A stretch of 51,769 bases of DNA from Gemmatimonadota bacterium (GTDB lineage Bacteria; Latescibacterota; UBA2968; GCA-2709665): positions 1 to 51,769 of the forward strand of contig JAPPJY010000080.1 of assembly GCA_028874335.1 (NCBI GenBank). The letters are read 5' to 3'. Shown here one piece after another: positions 1 to 7,914 of the stretch. A program made the position numbers and the translations under genes. Position 1 is the stretch's first letter. Each line of letters opens with the position of its first letter. The notes beneath the pieces were generated by a model, which saw only the letters and a list, made by a program, of their open reading frames with translations, ran no database searches and was not told the origin of the DNA.

Positions 1-61
1 AGTACTTTCACCAGCATAAGTAAATGCGACTTTTCGGAGTGGACTCAACATTGGAGGCGAC

Positions 62-313
62 ATGATCGGTAATACTGAACTGCTTAGCCGAATTACTGCT
101 CGTCCCGAGGTATTCGGCGGAAAACCCATTATTCGGGATATGAGAATCTCGGTCGAGATTGTTCTTAGCCTGATGGCAAAGGGGGTGTCGAGCGATGACA
201 TCCTCGAGGATTACCCTGAACTGGAACCGGATGATATTCGGGCTTGTGCCGCCTATGCGCACGCCTGTATCGCCAGGGATTCACTTGACGCCATTGCGAT
301 CTCGGATTCGTGA
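62..313 (+). CDS. DUF433 family antitoxin-like protein
   Basis: A protein of 83 residues matching the small DUF433 family. It has the PEVFGGKPIIRDMRISV core and a C-terminal helix-turn-helix-like part around DDILEDYPELEPDDIRA. Members are typically the antitoxin half of VapBC-like modules, binding DNA and the partner toxin. The ATG follows a good ribosome site (TGGAGG, 6 nt away). Its stop overlaps the next start in a GTGA arrangement, so the two proteins are probably translationally coupled. Family assignment is confident; the antitoxin role is inferred from gene order. Confidence 0.85.
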   Translation: MIGNTELLSRITARPEVFGGKPIIRDMRISVEIVLSLMAKGVSSDDILEDYPELEPDDIRACAAYAHACIARDSLDAIAISDS

Positions 314-660
314 AATTCCTCGTCGACAGGTGCGCTGGTCACCGTCTCTCGGTATGGCTGAGGGACCAGGGACATGATGTGGCGGAGTCCCGTGAGCTTG
401 GACACGACCCCGGCGACTGGGAACTGCTGAAACACGCCGCGGCCGCTGGGAGAATCCTGGTGACGATCGATACCGACTTCGGAGAGCTCATTTATGTCAG
501 ACGGGCGAGGCACGCGGGGTTGGTGCGTCTTCCGGATGTTCCGGTAAAACAGCGGATCGCCTTAATGTCACAGACTATTGAAAGACATCGTGCTGCCCTG
601 GAGAATCAGGCGGTCGTTACGATTCGGGGTGGGCGTGTGCGGATTTCGCGGCAACCATAG
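310..660 (+). CDS. DUF5615 PIN-like toxin candidate
   Basis: A protein of 116 residues of the DUF5615 (Mut7-C-like PIN) type. It opens with MKFLVDRCAG, carrying the first acidic residue D6, and has the family hallmark VTIDTDFGEL (about residues 51-60) with further acidic residues that would coordinate metal in a PIN-fold RNase. The GTG start overlaps the stop of the DUF433 gene by 4 bp. The pair is the usual order of a toxin-antitoxin module (antitoxin first). RNase activity is inferred from fold; some members may be inactive. Confidence 0.82.
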   Translation: MKFLVDRCAGHRLSVWLRDQGHDVAESRELGHDPGDWELLKHAAAAGRILVTIDTDFGELIYVRRARHAGLVRLPDVPVKQRIALMSQTIERHRAALENQAVVTIRGGRVRISRQP

Positions 661-709
661 GGGTGCCGACCTTGAACCTCGTCTTCCCGACACCTCAAAG
701 GAGAAAGAC

Positions 710-1987
710 ATGAAGAGCGGCGTTGCGATGGCGGATATCACGCCGGAACCGGGTCCCGTGCTGCAGGGTCATTGGAGCACGAATCCCTCTCACTCGGTGT
801 TGTACCCTCTGGAAGTCCGGGCAATCGTGTTCGAAGAGGGGGCCGTAAGGACGGCGATCGCCACCCTGGATGTAATCGGCGTGACGAAGGAGACGACCGA
901 TCGGATCCGGAAACGTGTGGAGGCGGCGTGCGGCATCCCGGGGGATCACGTGATGGTGGCGTGCAGCCACACGCATTCAGCCCCGGCAACGCTTCCCGCT
1001 CTGGGAATGGAACCGCCGGAAGGGTGGATGGAATCGATCGAAAGAGAAACCGCGGCGAGCATCGTCCGCGCGGCTTCGGACCTCAAACCGGTACGGATGG
1101 GGTTGGGCTGTGGGTCGGCGCATTTCAATATCTGCCGAAGGCCGCTGCCCGGCACATCCGGTATGATGCTGAATTTCGGCGGAATCGTGGACCGTCGCGC
1201 GCGCGTGTTACTGGTCGAGGCGGAGGACGGAACGCCGCATGCGGTACTGTTTCACTATTCGTGCCATACGACCACCAAAAGTGGGTCGGAGGGCTCTATT
1301 TCTCCCGACTACGCGGGTATCGGCCGCCGGGTGATTGAAGATGCGATGGGGTGTAAGGCGCTGTTTCTGGCAGGGTGTTTCGGGAATATCCGGCCCGCGG
1401 TAATCAATCCGGAAACAGGAGGGTTCAAGTCCGCCACCAAGGCCGAGTTGGACGCCTGCGGCGAAGAACTGGGGCGGGAAGTGGTGCGCGTGGCAGGGAG
1501 TCTGAAGACCCGGCGGTCGTCGCAATTGAATGCGCGGCGTACCGACGTGCGAATCACATTCGGCGAACACGATCCCGTAGAGGACCTCAGGGAAAAGGCG
1601 GCTGACGAGAGCACTAGAGGCCGCCTGCTGACCGGGCCGTGGGCCAGCGGCGTTCTTGAGATGATTGACAGCGGCGGCATTCCCGACAGCCGCGCGACAG
1701 AGATGCAGTTGATGGCGGTAGGCCCGCTGACGTGCGTCACCATACCGGGCGAGCCGGTACAGGAGATCGGTCACGCGATAGAGAAGCGGCTGAGGGGGCT
1801 GGTCGACGCGGATGACATTTGGCCGGTGGGATACGCGAACGACGAAATCGGATATCTCTGTACCGATCGGCACTACGAGGAGGGGGGTTACGAGCCGAAC
1901 GCATACCCTTATTACGGAGAACCGGCAAGGTTCCAGGGGGAGGAGCAGACCATCGTGCAGACAGCGGAGTCCCTGGCGAAGGCTTGA
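710..1987 (+). CDS. Neutral/alkaline ceramidase-like hydrolase
   Basis: A protein of 425 residues resembling the N-terminal catalytic domain of neutral/alkaline non-lysosomal ceramidases. It starts MKSGVAMADITPEPG, carries the zinc-binding segment CSHTHSAP (H87, H89), then HYSCHTT and FGNIRP segments, and ends with a YANDEIGYL-type stretch. Ceramidases are about 650-750 residues, so this is the short bacterial form without the C-terminal Ig-like domain. No signal peptide is visible. The ATG at 710 is chosen because AAAGGAGAAA lies just upstream; an in-frame start at 578 would run into the previous gene. It leads a tight three-gene run. The real substrate (ceramide, N-acyl amino sugar or another amide) is unknown. 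Confidence 0.8.
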   Translation: MKSGVAMADITPEPGPVLQGHWSTNPSHSVLYPLEVRAIVFEEGAVRTAIATLDVIGVTKETTDRIRKRVEAACGIPGDHVMVACSHTHSAPATLPALGMEPPEGWMESIERETAASIVRAASDLKPVRMGLGCGSAHFNICRRPLPGTSGMMLNFGGIVDRRARVLLVEAEDGTPHAVLFHYSCHTTTKSGSEGSISPDYAGIGRRVIEDAMGCKALFLAGCFGNIRPAVINPETGGFKSATKAELDACGEELGREVVRVAGSLKTRRSSQLNARRTDVRITFGEHDPVEDLREKAADESTRGRLLTGPWASGVLEMIDSGGIPDSRATEMQLMAVGPLTCVTIPGEPVQEIGHAIEKRLRGLVDADDIWPVGYANDEIGYLCTDRHYEEGGYEPNAYPYYGEPARFQGEEQTIVQTAESLAKA

Positions 1988-1991
1988 GCAG

Positions 1992-3056
1992 GTGAAAAGG
2001 AACCCAAAGGAAATCGACCTTTCGCTGGCTTCGGCGGGCGTGTCGGGACGAGCGGTTCGGGCAGCGGTGTACGGTACCGGTTCGTGGGCGAACCAGACCC
2101 ACATTCCGAACCTGAAGAAGCTGGGCGTGGACGTTGTTGCGGCCTGCGACGTGGACGCCGCGGCCCTGCGTCGCACTGCGGATCGCTTCGGCATTCCGGC
2201 CGTCTACTCCGATGGACGCGAAATGGTGGAGACGGAGCGGTTCGACGTGCTCTTTTCGATCGTGCCCGCCTTTGCCCGAACGGACGTCGAAATCAGAGCC
2301 GTGGATCGCGGCATTCATCTGTTCAGCGAAAAGCCGCAGGCGCATCGGATGGCGGTGGCTCTCAAGATCGACCGGGCGGTCCGGAAGGCGGGCGTGTTGA
2401 GTACCGTCTGTTTTCGGGAACGGTATCGACCGCTGTTCAGGGAGGCGCGGCGGATTCTCTCGAAGAAGCGTGTCGTGCACGTCGGGTTTCAATCCGTGGG
2501 CGGGCCGCCGCCTCTGAAGGCACGAATGGAGCAGGACTCCTGGTGGAACCAGGCGGACAAATCGGGAGGGCCGGCGCTCGACTGGGGCGTACACGCCGTG
2601 GATTACACCCGGTTTACGACCGGATTGGAAGTCGAAAAAGCCCAGGCTTTCTATTGCGAGCGGTCCGATGTTTTCAGCGATCCGCTCTCGTCCTCCTTCC
2701 ATTTCCTGCTGGACAACGGCGCGACAATGACGATGACGTTCGTGCGTGCGGACCCGTCCGGAACACCGCAGCCGTGGTTCACGTTCTTCTTCGAAGGGGG
2801 ACGCCTGGAGATTTACAGCTACGACAGAATCGACCTGAACGGTGAGACGGTGTATCGGTGCGGGGATTTCGATCCCTGGTTCGAACAGGATCGGATCTTC
2901 GTGGAGGCAGTGCGATCGGGGCATCGCGGAGGAATACTGAACGACTATCACGATGGACTGTATTCTCTGGCGCCAATTCTCGCTGGATGGGACTCTGCCC
3001 GACAGGGCGGTCGATGTATTGAAGTCAACGCCTATTACAGTCAGGAGGGACGTTGA
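1992..3056 (+). CDS. Gfo/Idh/MocA family oxidoreductase
   Basis: A protein of 354 residues with an N-terminal Rossmann fold (AAVYGTGSWANQTH, about 24-37) and the family EKP motif (SEKPQA, about 112-117). A C-terminal substrate domain has GGPALDWGVHAVDY, where the His is the usual catalytic candidate. Relatives oxidise or reduce sugars, inositols and related polyols with NAD(P). The GTG start lies 4 nt after the upstream stop, and its own stop TGA overlaps the next ATG by one base (TGATG), so translational coupling is likely. The substrate cannot be read from sequence; the neighbouring ceramidase-like gene suggests a sugar or amino-sugar head group. Confidence 0.85.
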   Translation: MKRNPKEIDLSLASAGVSGRAVRAAVYGTGSWANQTHIPNLKKLGVDVVAACDVDAAALRRTADRFGIPAVYSDGREMVETERFDVLFSIVPAFARTDVEIRAVDRGIHLFSEKPQAHRMAVALKIDRAVRKAGVLSTVCFRERYRPLFREARRILSKKRVVHVGFQSVGGPPPLKARMEQDSWWNQADKSGGPALDWGVHAVDYTRFTTGLEVEKAQAFYCERSDVFSDPLSSSFHFLLDNGATMTMTFVRADPSGTPQPWFTFFFEGGRLEIYSYDRIDLNGETVYRCGDFDPWFEQDRIFVEAVRSGHRGGILNDYHDGLYSLAPILAGWDSARQGGRCIEVNAYYSQEGR

Positions 3057-3889
3057 TGGAAGATAAGGGATATGCGAATCCCGATTTGCTGATGACGCCC
3101 GGGCAGTTGCATGTTCGACTCCAGGACGCATCGATATGCATTGTGGACGTCCGGCCCACGCACGAATACGTTTCCGGACACATTCCGGGGGCGCTCCACC
3201 TGGACCTCTACGGAATCAGTCTGAACAATACCGGCCGCGAGGCATTCGAAGCGTTTATGTGGACGCTGGCGTACCTGATGGGAAGCCGGGGAATCGGCTC
3301 CGATGCGACGGTGGTGTTTTACGAAAACGACTCGGGGATGCGCGCGGCCCGAGGCTTCTGGATTTGTGAGTATCTGGGCCACCGGGACGTGCACGTTCTG
3401 GACGGGGGGCTTCAGGCCTGGACGGCGGCGGGATTCGAGACAACGGTTGACGTCCCGATCCCGGAACAGGCTGCGTTCGAAATCGTGACCGACACGGAAC
3501 GCCACATCGGTTTCGAAGAGATTCGGGATTCGCTGGGGCAGGCGGATTTCGTGCCGCTGGATACGCGAAGCGACGACGAGTATTACGGTCGCGTAGCCCG
3601 CTCCGCCCGGGGCGGCGCGATTCCCGACGCCGTGCATATCGAGTATCTGAACAATCTGGACGAGTCGGGCGCCTTCAAGCCGGCGGCGGAGTTGCGCGAG
3701 ATGTACGGGCGTGCAGGCGTGACGCCGGAACAGACAGTGGCGTGTTACTGACAGGGCGGGTACCGTTCCTCCCATTCGTACCTGGCGTTGCGCCTGCTCG
3801 GCTATCGAAACGTGCGCAACTATCTCGGGTCGTGGAAGGAATGGGGCGACCGGCTGGACCTGCCGGTGGAAGTTCCGGAGGCCCCGTAG
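3056..3889 (+). CDS. Tandem rhodanese sulfurtransferase, predicted selenoprotein
   Basis: Two rhodanese domains of the thiosulfate/3-mercaptopyruvate sulfurtransferase type. Domain 1 (about 25-130) is the usual inactive copy, with YENDSG where a Cys would sit. In domain 2 the codon at 3749-3751 is TGA, placed exactly where the catalytic Cys of the C-Q-G-G-x-R loop belongs. The same frame continues for 45 codons through [22 protein letters not shown] and EWGDRLDLP, all conserved in the family, to a TAG at 3887. With UGA read as Sec the protein is 277 residues with Sec232; terminated there it would lack its active site. AGGAGG precedes the ATG, which overlaps the upstream stop. A nonsense mutation or base-call error remains possible. 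No Sec machinery is in the window. Confidence 0.8.
3757..3784 (+). promoter_or_regulatory. Candidate bacterial SECIS hairpin after the UGA
   Basis: Starting 6 nt after the UGA, positions 3757-3763 pair with 3778-3784 in seven consecutive pairs (six Watson-Crick and one G-U). They close a 14-nt loop (3764-3777) whose second and third bases are G and U. Bacterial SECIS elements lie inside the coding region just after the UGA and carry a G near the start of the apical loop, so position and loop fit. The loop begins 12 nt after the UGA, a little closer than usual. Folding was done by eye. Confidence 0.5.
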
Positions 3890-3958
3890 GTGAACTGGGA
3901 GACCTGCGTGTCGTCCCGGTCGGACGAAATCGATATCGTACAGGGGTAGGGAACGATT

Positions 3959-4426
3959 TCAAACCCCTCCCATTTCGCTGACGACTTCAAATTCTCTTTT
4001 CTTTACAGGCTGGATGGATAGGCGCTGGCCCCTTCGAACGACCAGCATTTCCTTCAATGCGGGATTGGCCTTGAGGTCTTTGAGATGAACATACGTCTTG
4101 AAGGCCTTTTTCCATTTGACGTCGACGGAGAACCAGCGTGGATCGTCGGGCGTCGATTTGGCATCGTAGTAGTCGCTCTCGGTGTCGAAGGCCGACGGGT
4201 CAGGATATGCTGCCCGAACGATTTCCGCAAGTCCGGCAATTCCGGGTTCGTCGCAATTCGACTGATAGAAGAGGACGACGTCGCCCGTCCGCATGTCGTC
4301 CCGGATGAAGTTTCGGGCCTGGTAATTGCGTACGCCGCGCCATTTGCCGGTGCTGTTCGGGCGGTTGTTCTTCAGGTCGTCGAAGCTGCATTCGCTGAGT
4401 TCGCACTTCATCAGCCAGTATTTCAT
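3959..4426 (-). CDS. EVE domain protein
   Basis: A protein of 155 residues that is almost entirely an EVE domain (PUA-like fold, formerly DUF55). It shows MKYWLMKCE at the start, WRGVRNYQARNFIRDDM (about 30-46), GDVVLFYQSN and a DPRWFSVDV segment. EVE domains bind modified bases in DNA or RNA; bacterial single-domain members have no settled function. The ATG at 4426 is used because AGGAGA lies just upstream; a longer reading adds 13 non-conserved residues. It is convergent with the rhodanese gene. A plus-strand terminator lies just upstream of this gene. Confidence 0.9.
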   Translation of the reverse strand: MKYWLMKCELSECSFDDLKNNRPNSTGKWRGVRNYQARNFIRDDMRTGDVVLFYQSNCDEPGIAGLAEIVRAAYPDPSAFDTESDYYDAKSTPDDPRWFSVDVKWKKAFKTYVHLKDLKANPALKEMLVVRRGQRLSIQPVKKREFEVVSEMGGV

Positions 4427-4453
4427 TGGCAGGGTCTCCTCGCCAACAGTGGG

Positions 4454-4480
4454 GGCGCGGCGCATTCCGCGCCTTTTTTT
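4454..4480 (+). terminator. Intrinsic terminator (plus strand)
   Basis: A 7-bp GC-only stem, 4454-4460 with 4467-4473, closes a 6-nt loop and is followed by seven T on the plus strand. It lies between two minus-strand genes and has no T run on the minus strand. It therefore fits termination of plus-strand RNA, most likely read-through from the 710-3889 operon. Confidence 0.75.
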
Positions 4481-4483
4481 ATC

Positions 4484-5521
4484 TTATGCGTCTTTCGCGA
4501 TTTCCCTGAGCATTTTCGGCCAGGCATCCTCGGCATAGAACCGGTGGCCGCCGTCGCCGACAACGAGGTGACAGCGGTGAGATGCGCAGGCGGCGGCATA
4601 GATTTTCTTGAGATGGCTAAAGGCTTTTCGTACACCGGCGATGGGAAAGATACCGTCGTCCTTCCCCGCGACGAGTACGACCGGCCTGGGAGCGAAGAGC
4701 CCCATCACATCCGGCATTTCGGCGTACTTGAGGAGACCGGGCACGTAGTTGTCCGCACAGTGATAGATCGCCATGATGGAGTCGCGAAACGTGCAGAAGT
4801 AGCAGGAAGGCATGGCGTACGAGATTCGCGGCAAAAGCGCCGAGGCAAACAGGCTTACGGTCCCGCCGCCGGAGTTTCCCGTGACGCCGATGCGCCCGGG
4901 ATGGGCGTCGCCGCGTGAAAGCAGGTAGTCGATTCCCCTGTCCACGTCGTAGACGCGTTCGCCCAGCAGGGTTCGGCCGAGCATGAGGGCGTGCATCGTG
5001 GCGTCATGGCATCCGTGAGAGGATATCTTCTGCTGGACCCGCTCCCGCCGTTCGCCGAAAGAACGCTGCTCGATGCACAGGGCGGCAATGCCGCGCTTCA
5101 TGCACCCGAGGCCGAAGTCCCTGTCTCCGGGAACGTCGATGGGCGCGGCGTTATCCTCCCTGTCCACCGCAATGGAATTGTGCATTCCCGTCGAGTGTCC
5201 CTGAAGACAGATGAAAAAGGTGTAGGGCGGCTCGACGCCCCCCGGCAGGCACACGTACGCGGGAACGTCGGCGTAGGGCTCGGCGGAAAAGACGATTTTC
5301 TCGATACTCCCGAACGGGTGGTCCCGCTTCCAGAGCGTGCGGACGTCCAGGGAAACACGTTCTTCGGGCATATCCCCGACAAGCTGACGGACCTTTCGGC
5401 GAAGTTTCAATTGCCACGGCTTGAGGTCGTCGCCGCGATACGACAGTGAGGGTTCGAGTGTGTCTATCAGGTGCCGGTGATGCACCGACGGGGAGAAGTT
5501 GAATCCGGTCTCGGATGTCAT
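4484..5521 (-). CDS. Alpha/beta hydrolase (acetylxylan esterase/dienelactone hydrolase-like)
   Basis: A protein of 345 residues of the alpha/beta hydrolase fold. The nucleophile elbow is VTGNSGGG (S217), the acid is in AGKDDGIFP (D288 or D289) and the base is in GDGGHRFY (H326). An oxyanion-hole region CLQGHSTG lies near 106-113. It resembles the acetylxylan esterase/dienelactone hydrolase group found in polysaccharide-degrading bacteria. No signal peptide is seen. The ATG at 5521 is preferred over a TTG seven codons upstream. It lies 62 bp downstream of the sulfatase on the same strand, which is consistent with removing ester groups from a sulfated or acylated carbohydrate, but this is inference. 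Confidence 0.78.
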   Translation of the reverse strand: MTSETGFNFSPSVHHRHLIDTLEPSLSYRGDDLKPWQLKLRRKVRQLVGDMPEERVSLDVRTLWKRDHPFGSIEKIVFSAEPYADVPAYVCLPGGVEPPYTFFICLQGHSTGMHNSIAVDREDNAAPIDVPGDRDFGLGCMKRGIAALCIEQRSFGERRERVQQKISSHGCHDATMHALMLGRTLLGERVYDVDRGIDYLLSRGDAHPGRIGVTGNSGGGTVSLFASALLPRISYAMPSCYFCTFRDSIMAIYHCADNYVPGLLKYAEMPDVMGLFAPRPVVLVAGKDDGIFPIAGVRKAFSHLKKIYAAACASHRCHLVVGDGGHRFYAEDAWPKMLREIAKDA

Positions 5522-5583
5522 GGGTTCGTCTCGTACGTTCAAAGCTGGCTATTGAGTGGCACTCGAGCGCCCGCGCCCATGGA

Positions 5584-7053
5584 TTAGGCGTCTTCCAGCG
5601 CTTTCGCCCGCTGTTTCCACTTCTCGTAGTTGGGTGAAAGCGACAGCGCGCCGTCAGGCTGAGGCACGAGTTCGCCGTTCCGGCCCCTGGGATCGCCGCG
5701 TTTTTCGTTGATTCCGGCCAGGCGTCCACGCCATACGTCGATGCGCTGTTGCCGGCCGGGTTCAGATGCAAGGTCGTTGCATTCCAGAGGATCGGCTTCC
5801 AGGTCGAAGAATTGCTCGGCGCCCGTATGGTGAAACCAGATGTACTTTTCCCGTCCGTCGGTAACGTACTGCATCCCGTGTTCTTTGTCGTAGCAGGTGG
5901 TGTGTTCGCCCTGAACAAACGTTCGCCAGCCGTCGTTCTCGCCCCGCGAAAGTCCGAGCAGGTTCAGGCCGTCTACGGATTCGGGGACGGGAACACCCGC
6001 GGCGTCAAGAAACGTGGGCATGACGTCTCGCAGTTCGACCGGCTGAGTCAGCGCCCGGTTTCGGGGAATCTCCCACGCATCCGGGTATTTGAGGATGAAG
6101 GGGATTCGGGCGGAACCTTCATACGCGTACGTCTTTCGCCAGTGGTGATGGTCGCCCATCATGTCGCCGTGGTCCGAGGTGAAAAGAATGAGGGTGTTGG
6201 CCGACGCCACCGGGTCGCGCCGGCGCAGTTCGTGAAGGACACGGCCGATCTGATGGTCAATGAACGTGATGTTGCCGTAATACGCCGCGCGTGCGCGATG
6301 GGTCTCAGCGTCCGTCCGGCGGGTGCGTGGGGCGTTCACGTCCGCGATTCGGCGGTCGTACCGGGCGGACCACGCTCCTATGGCCGCTTTGGGCACGCGT
6401 GGATTGTCGATGTACATATCGTAGTAGGTCTGCGGCGCGTCGTACGGAGAATGTGGGCGGGCGAAAGACAACCAGAGGAAGAAAGGTTTGGTTGGGTCCC
6501 GATTCTCGAGAAACCGGATGCCCTCCGATGCCGTCCAGTGCGTGGGGTGAAGGTGTTCCGGAAGATGGGACGGGCGGGCCATCCAGGAGTTCCAGTCGAC
6601 GCTGTGGTCGCGGTAGCCGTATTCGCCGTCTTTGTGTTTGTCGAAGAAAATGTGGTAGTCGCTGATGAAGTTGCCCAATCGCCGTCCGCTCTCGTCCAGG
6701 ACCATATGGTGAAAGCCGTGGAGTCTGCGTTGGGGGTGGAAGTGCATCTTGCCCACGGCCTGGGTGTGATAACCCGCACTGGCAAGTTCGCCGGGCAACG
6801 TTGCCGGATACTCGAGCGGGTCCGAGCCGGTCATCGTGAGACGGCCGTGGTTCCACTGGTCCATTCCCGTCAGGATGCCCGCGCGGGCCGGGGTGCAGGA
6901 AGGGACGGAGGTATAGGCGTGGTTGAAACGCGCGCCGCCCTCCGCCAGTTCATCCAGATAGGGAGTTTCGAGTACAGGGTGGCCGTCGCAGCCGAGGCAG
7001 TCGCCGCGCTGCTGGTCGGTCGTGACAAGCAGCAGGTTAGGTCTGGAAGGCAT
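5584..7053 (-). CDS. Sulfatase (type I, formylglycine)
   Basis: A protein of 489 residues of the alkaline phosphatase superfamily. The N-terminal metal site NLLLVTTDQQ is followed by the activation motif SCTPARAG, in which C53 would be converted to formylglycine (C-x-P-A-R). A later FTSDHGD segment carries further metal ligands. The C-terminal subdomain FFDLEADPLECNDLA is typical of choline-sulfatase-like and aryl-sulfatase-like enzymes. No signal peptide is evident, so a cytoplasmic sulfate ester is the likely substrate. The ATG at 7053 is chosen over a GTG two codons upstream. A formylglycine-generating enzyme is not encoded nearby. Confidence 0.92.
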   Translation of the reverse strand: MPSRPNLLLVTTDQQRGDCLGCDGHPVLETPYLDELAEGGARFNHAYTSVPSCTPARAGILTGMDQWNHGRLTMTGSDPLEYPATLPGELASAGYHTQAVGKMHFHPQRRLHGFHHMVLDESGRRLGNFISDYHIFFDKHKDGEYGYRDHSVDWNSWMARPSHLPEHLHPTHWTASEGIRFLENRDPTKPFFLWLSFARPHSPYDAPQTYYDMYIDNPRVPKAAIGAWSARYDRRIADVNAPRTRRTDAETHRARAAYYGNITFIDHQIGRVLHELRRRDPVASANTLILFTSDHGDMMGDHHHWRKTYAYEGSARIPFILKYPDAWEIPRNRALTQPVELRDVMPTFLDAAGVPVPESVDGLNLLGLSRGENDGWRTFVQGEHTTCYDKEHGMQYVTDGREKYIWFHHTGAEQFFDLEADPLECNDLASEPGRQQRIDVWRGRLAGINEKRGDPRGRNGELVPQPDGALSLSPNYEKWKQRAKALEDA

Positions 7054-7086
7054 ACGCACGCGGTTAGAAAGACGGGAAATCCAGGG

Positions 7087-7815
7087 TCAACTTTCGTTCA
7101 GATAAGTCGTCGAATATTGCCGTTCAACGCGACCACTGGCCAGCATGGATCCGATGACGATCAGCCAGATCAGGAAGGCTGTGCCGATCACAGAGTGGAG
7201 GTTCGTTCCCGCGTCGATCCAAATGAGCTGCATCGCGACGCCCAATACTGCCGATATCGGAGCAATCTTGCGCAGCGTACCGCCCACTTTCCACTGATAC
7301 ACGGAAGCCACCGCCAGCGCTACTCCGGCTGCCGAGAAACCTGCTGTGCCTGTCAGCCATCGAAGGCCGGACATCGACTCCAGCACGGACATGTCGGGAG
7401 CAGGTGAGGCGCCGGCGCCTGAAACGGTCTCGAGTGCGGGATGGATGGCGATCAGGACTGTGATCCCTCCCGAAACCGTGGTCAACGCACCCGACAACAC
7501 GAACAGGCAGGGGACGGCCGACGTCGCCCATCCCCCTCGAATGATCCAGGTCCGCAACAGGAGCAAGCCCGCCCCCAGGAGCGCAATGCCGGACAACAGC
7601 CGGGCAACTCCTGAAAGGATGTACATGACCGGGCGCCGCGAAATGGCCGCCAGCGATTCGAGCAGCGTTGCCTGGTCGGCGTCGGCGGCAACCCGCGTGT
7701 AGACGAGCGCAACCGTAAAGATCACGGTGAGCAGCAAGAGGAATCCCGCCTTCCGAGCCGCGTGGTCCGGTGACTCGCTCCGTAAGGATGGCGTCGATTT
7801 GACAGAATCCGACAT
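7087..7815 (-). CDS. Hypothetical six-helix membrane protein
   Basis: A protein of 242 residues with six hydrophobic segments at roughly 25-43, 65-90, 100-125, 145-168, 180-197 and 205-225. They are joined by short loops, and one longer polar loop near 125-143 contains GAGASPAPD. I do not recognise a family with confidence; the layout is reminiscent of DUF4386-like proteins. The ATG at 7815 is used because AGAGG precedes it; a longer start adds a charged, non-conserved stretch. It lies between the sulfatase and the dipeptidases on the same strand. Confidence 0.6.
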   Translation of the reverse strand: MSDSVKSTPSLRSESPDHAARKAGFLLLLTVIFTVALVYTRVAADADQATLLESLAAISRRPVMYILSGVARLLSGIALLGAGLLLLRTWIIRGGWATSAVPCLFVLSGALTTVSGGITVLIAIHPALETVSGAGASPAPDMSVLESMSGLRWLTGTAGFSAAGVALAVASVYQWKVGGTLRKIAPISAVLGVAMQLIWIDAGTNLHSVIGTAFLIWLIVIGSMLASGRVERQYSTTYLNES

Positions 7816-7914
7816 GTCTGGCAGCCTCTTGGTGGCGGCGTCAGGAAGTGGAATGGGCACGAGGGAACGATCCCGACATATCGCGTTTCTTGCCACTTGC
7901 GTCCAACGGATCTT

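Noticed and set aside
1737..3131. 464-codon minus-strand frame opposite the Gfo/Idh gene
   Set aside because: It is Arg/Pro/Ser-rich antisense sequence typical of high-GC DNA, with no family pattern. The plus-strand genes have motifs and ribosome sites.
3742..3981. Separate short plus-strand reading frame after the rhodanese UGA
   Set aside because: It is in another frame than the rhodanese continuation and has no recognisable protein pattern. The homologous sequence continues in the original frame across the UGA, so no frameshift or second gene is needed.
5749..7407. 552-codon plus-strand frame opposite the sulfatase
   Set aside because: It is the antisense shadow of the sulfatase and part of the membrane-protein gene. 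Composition is Val/Arg/Gly-rich without motifs, while the minus strand shows a full sulfatase.
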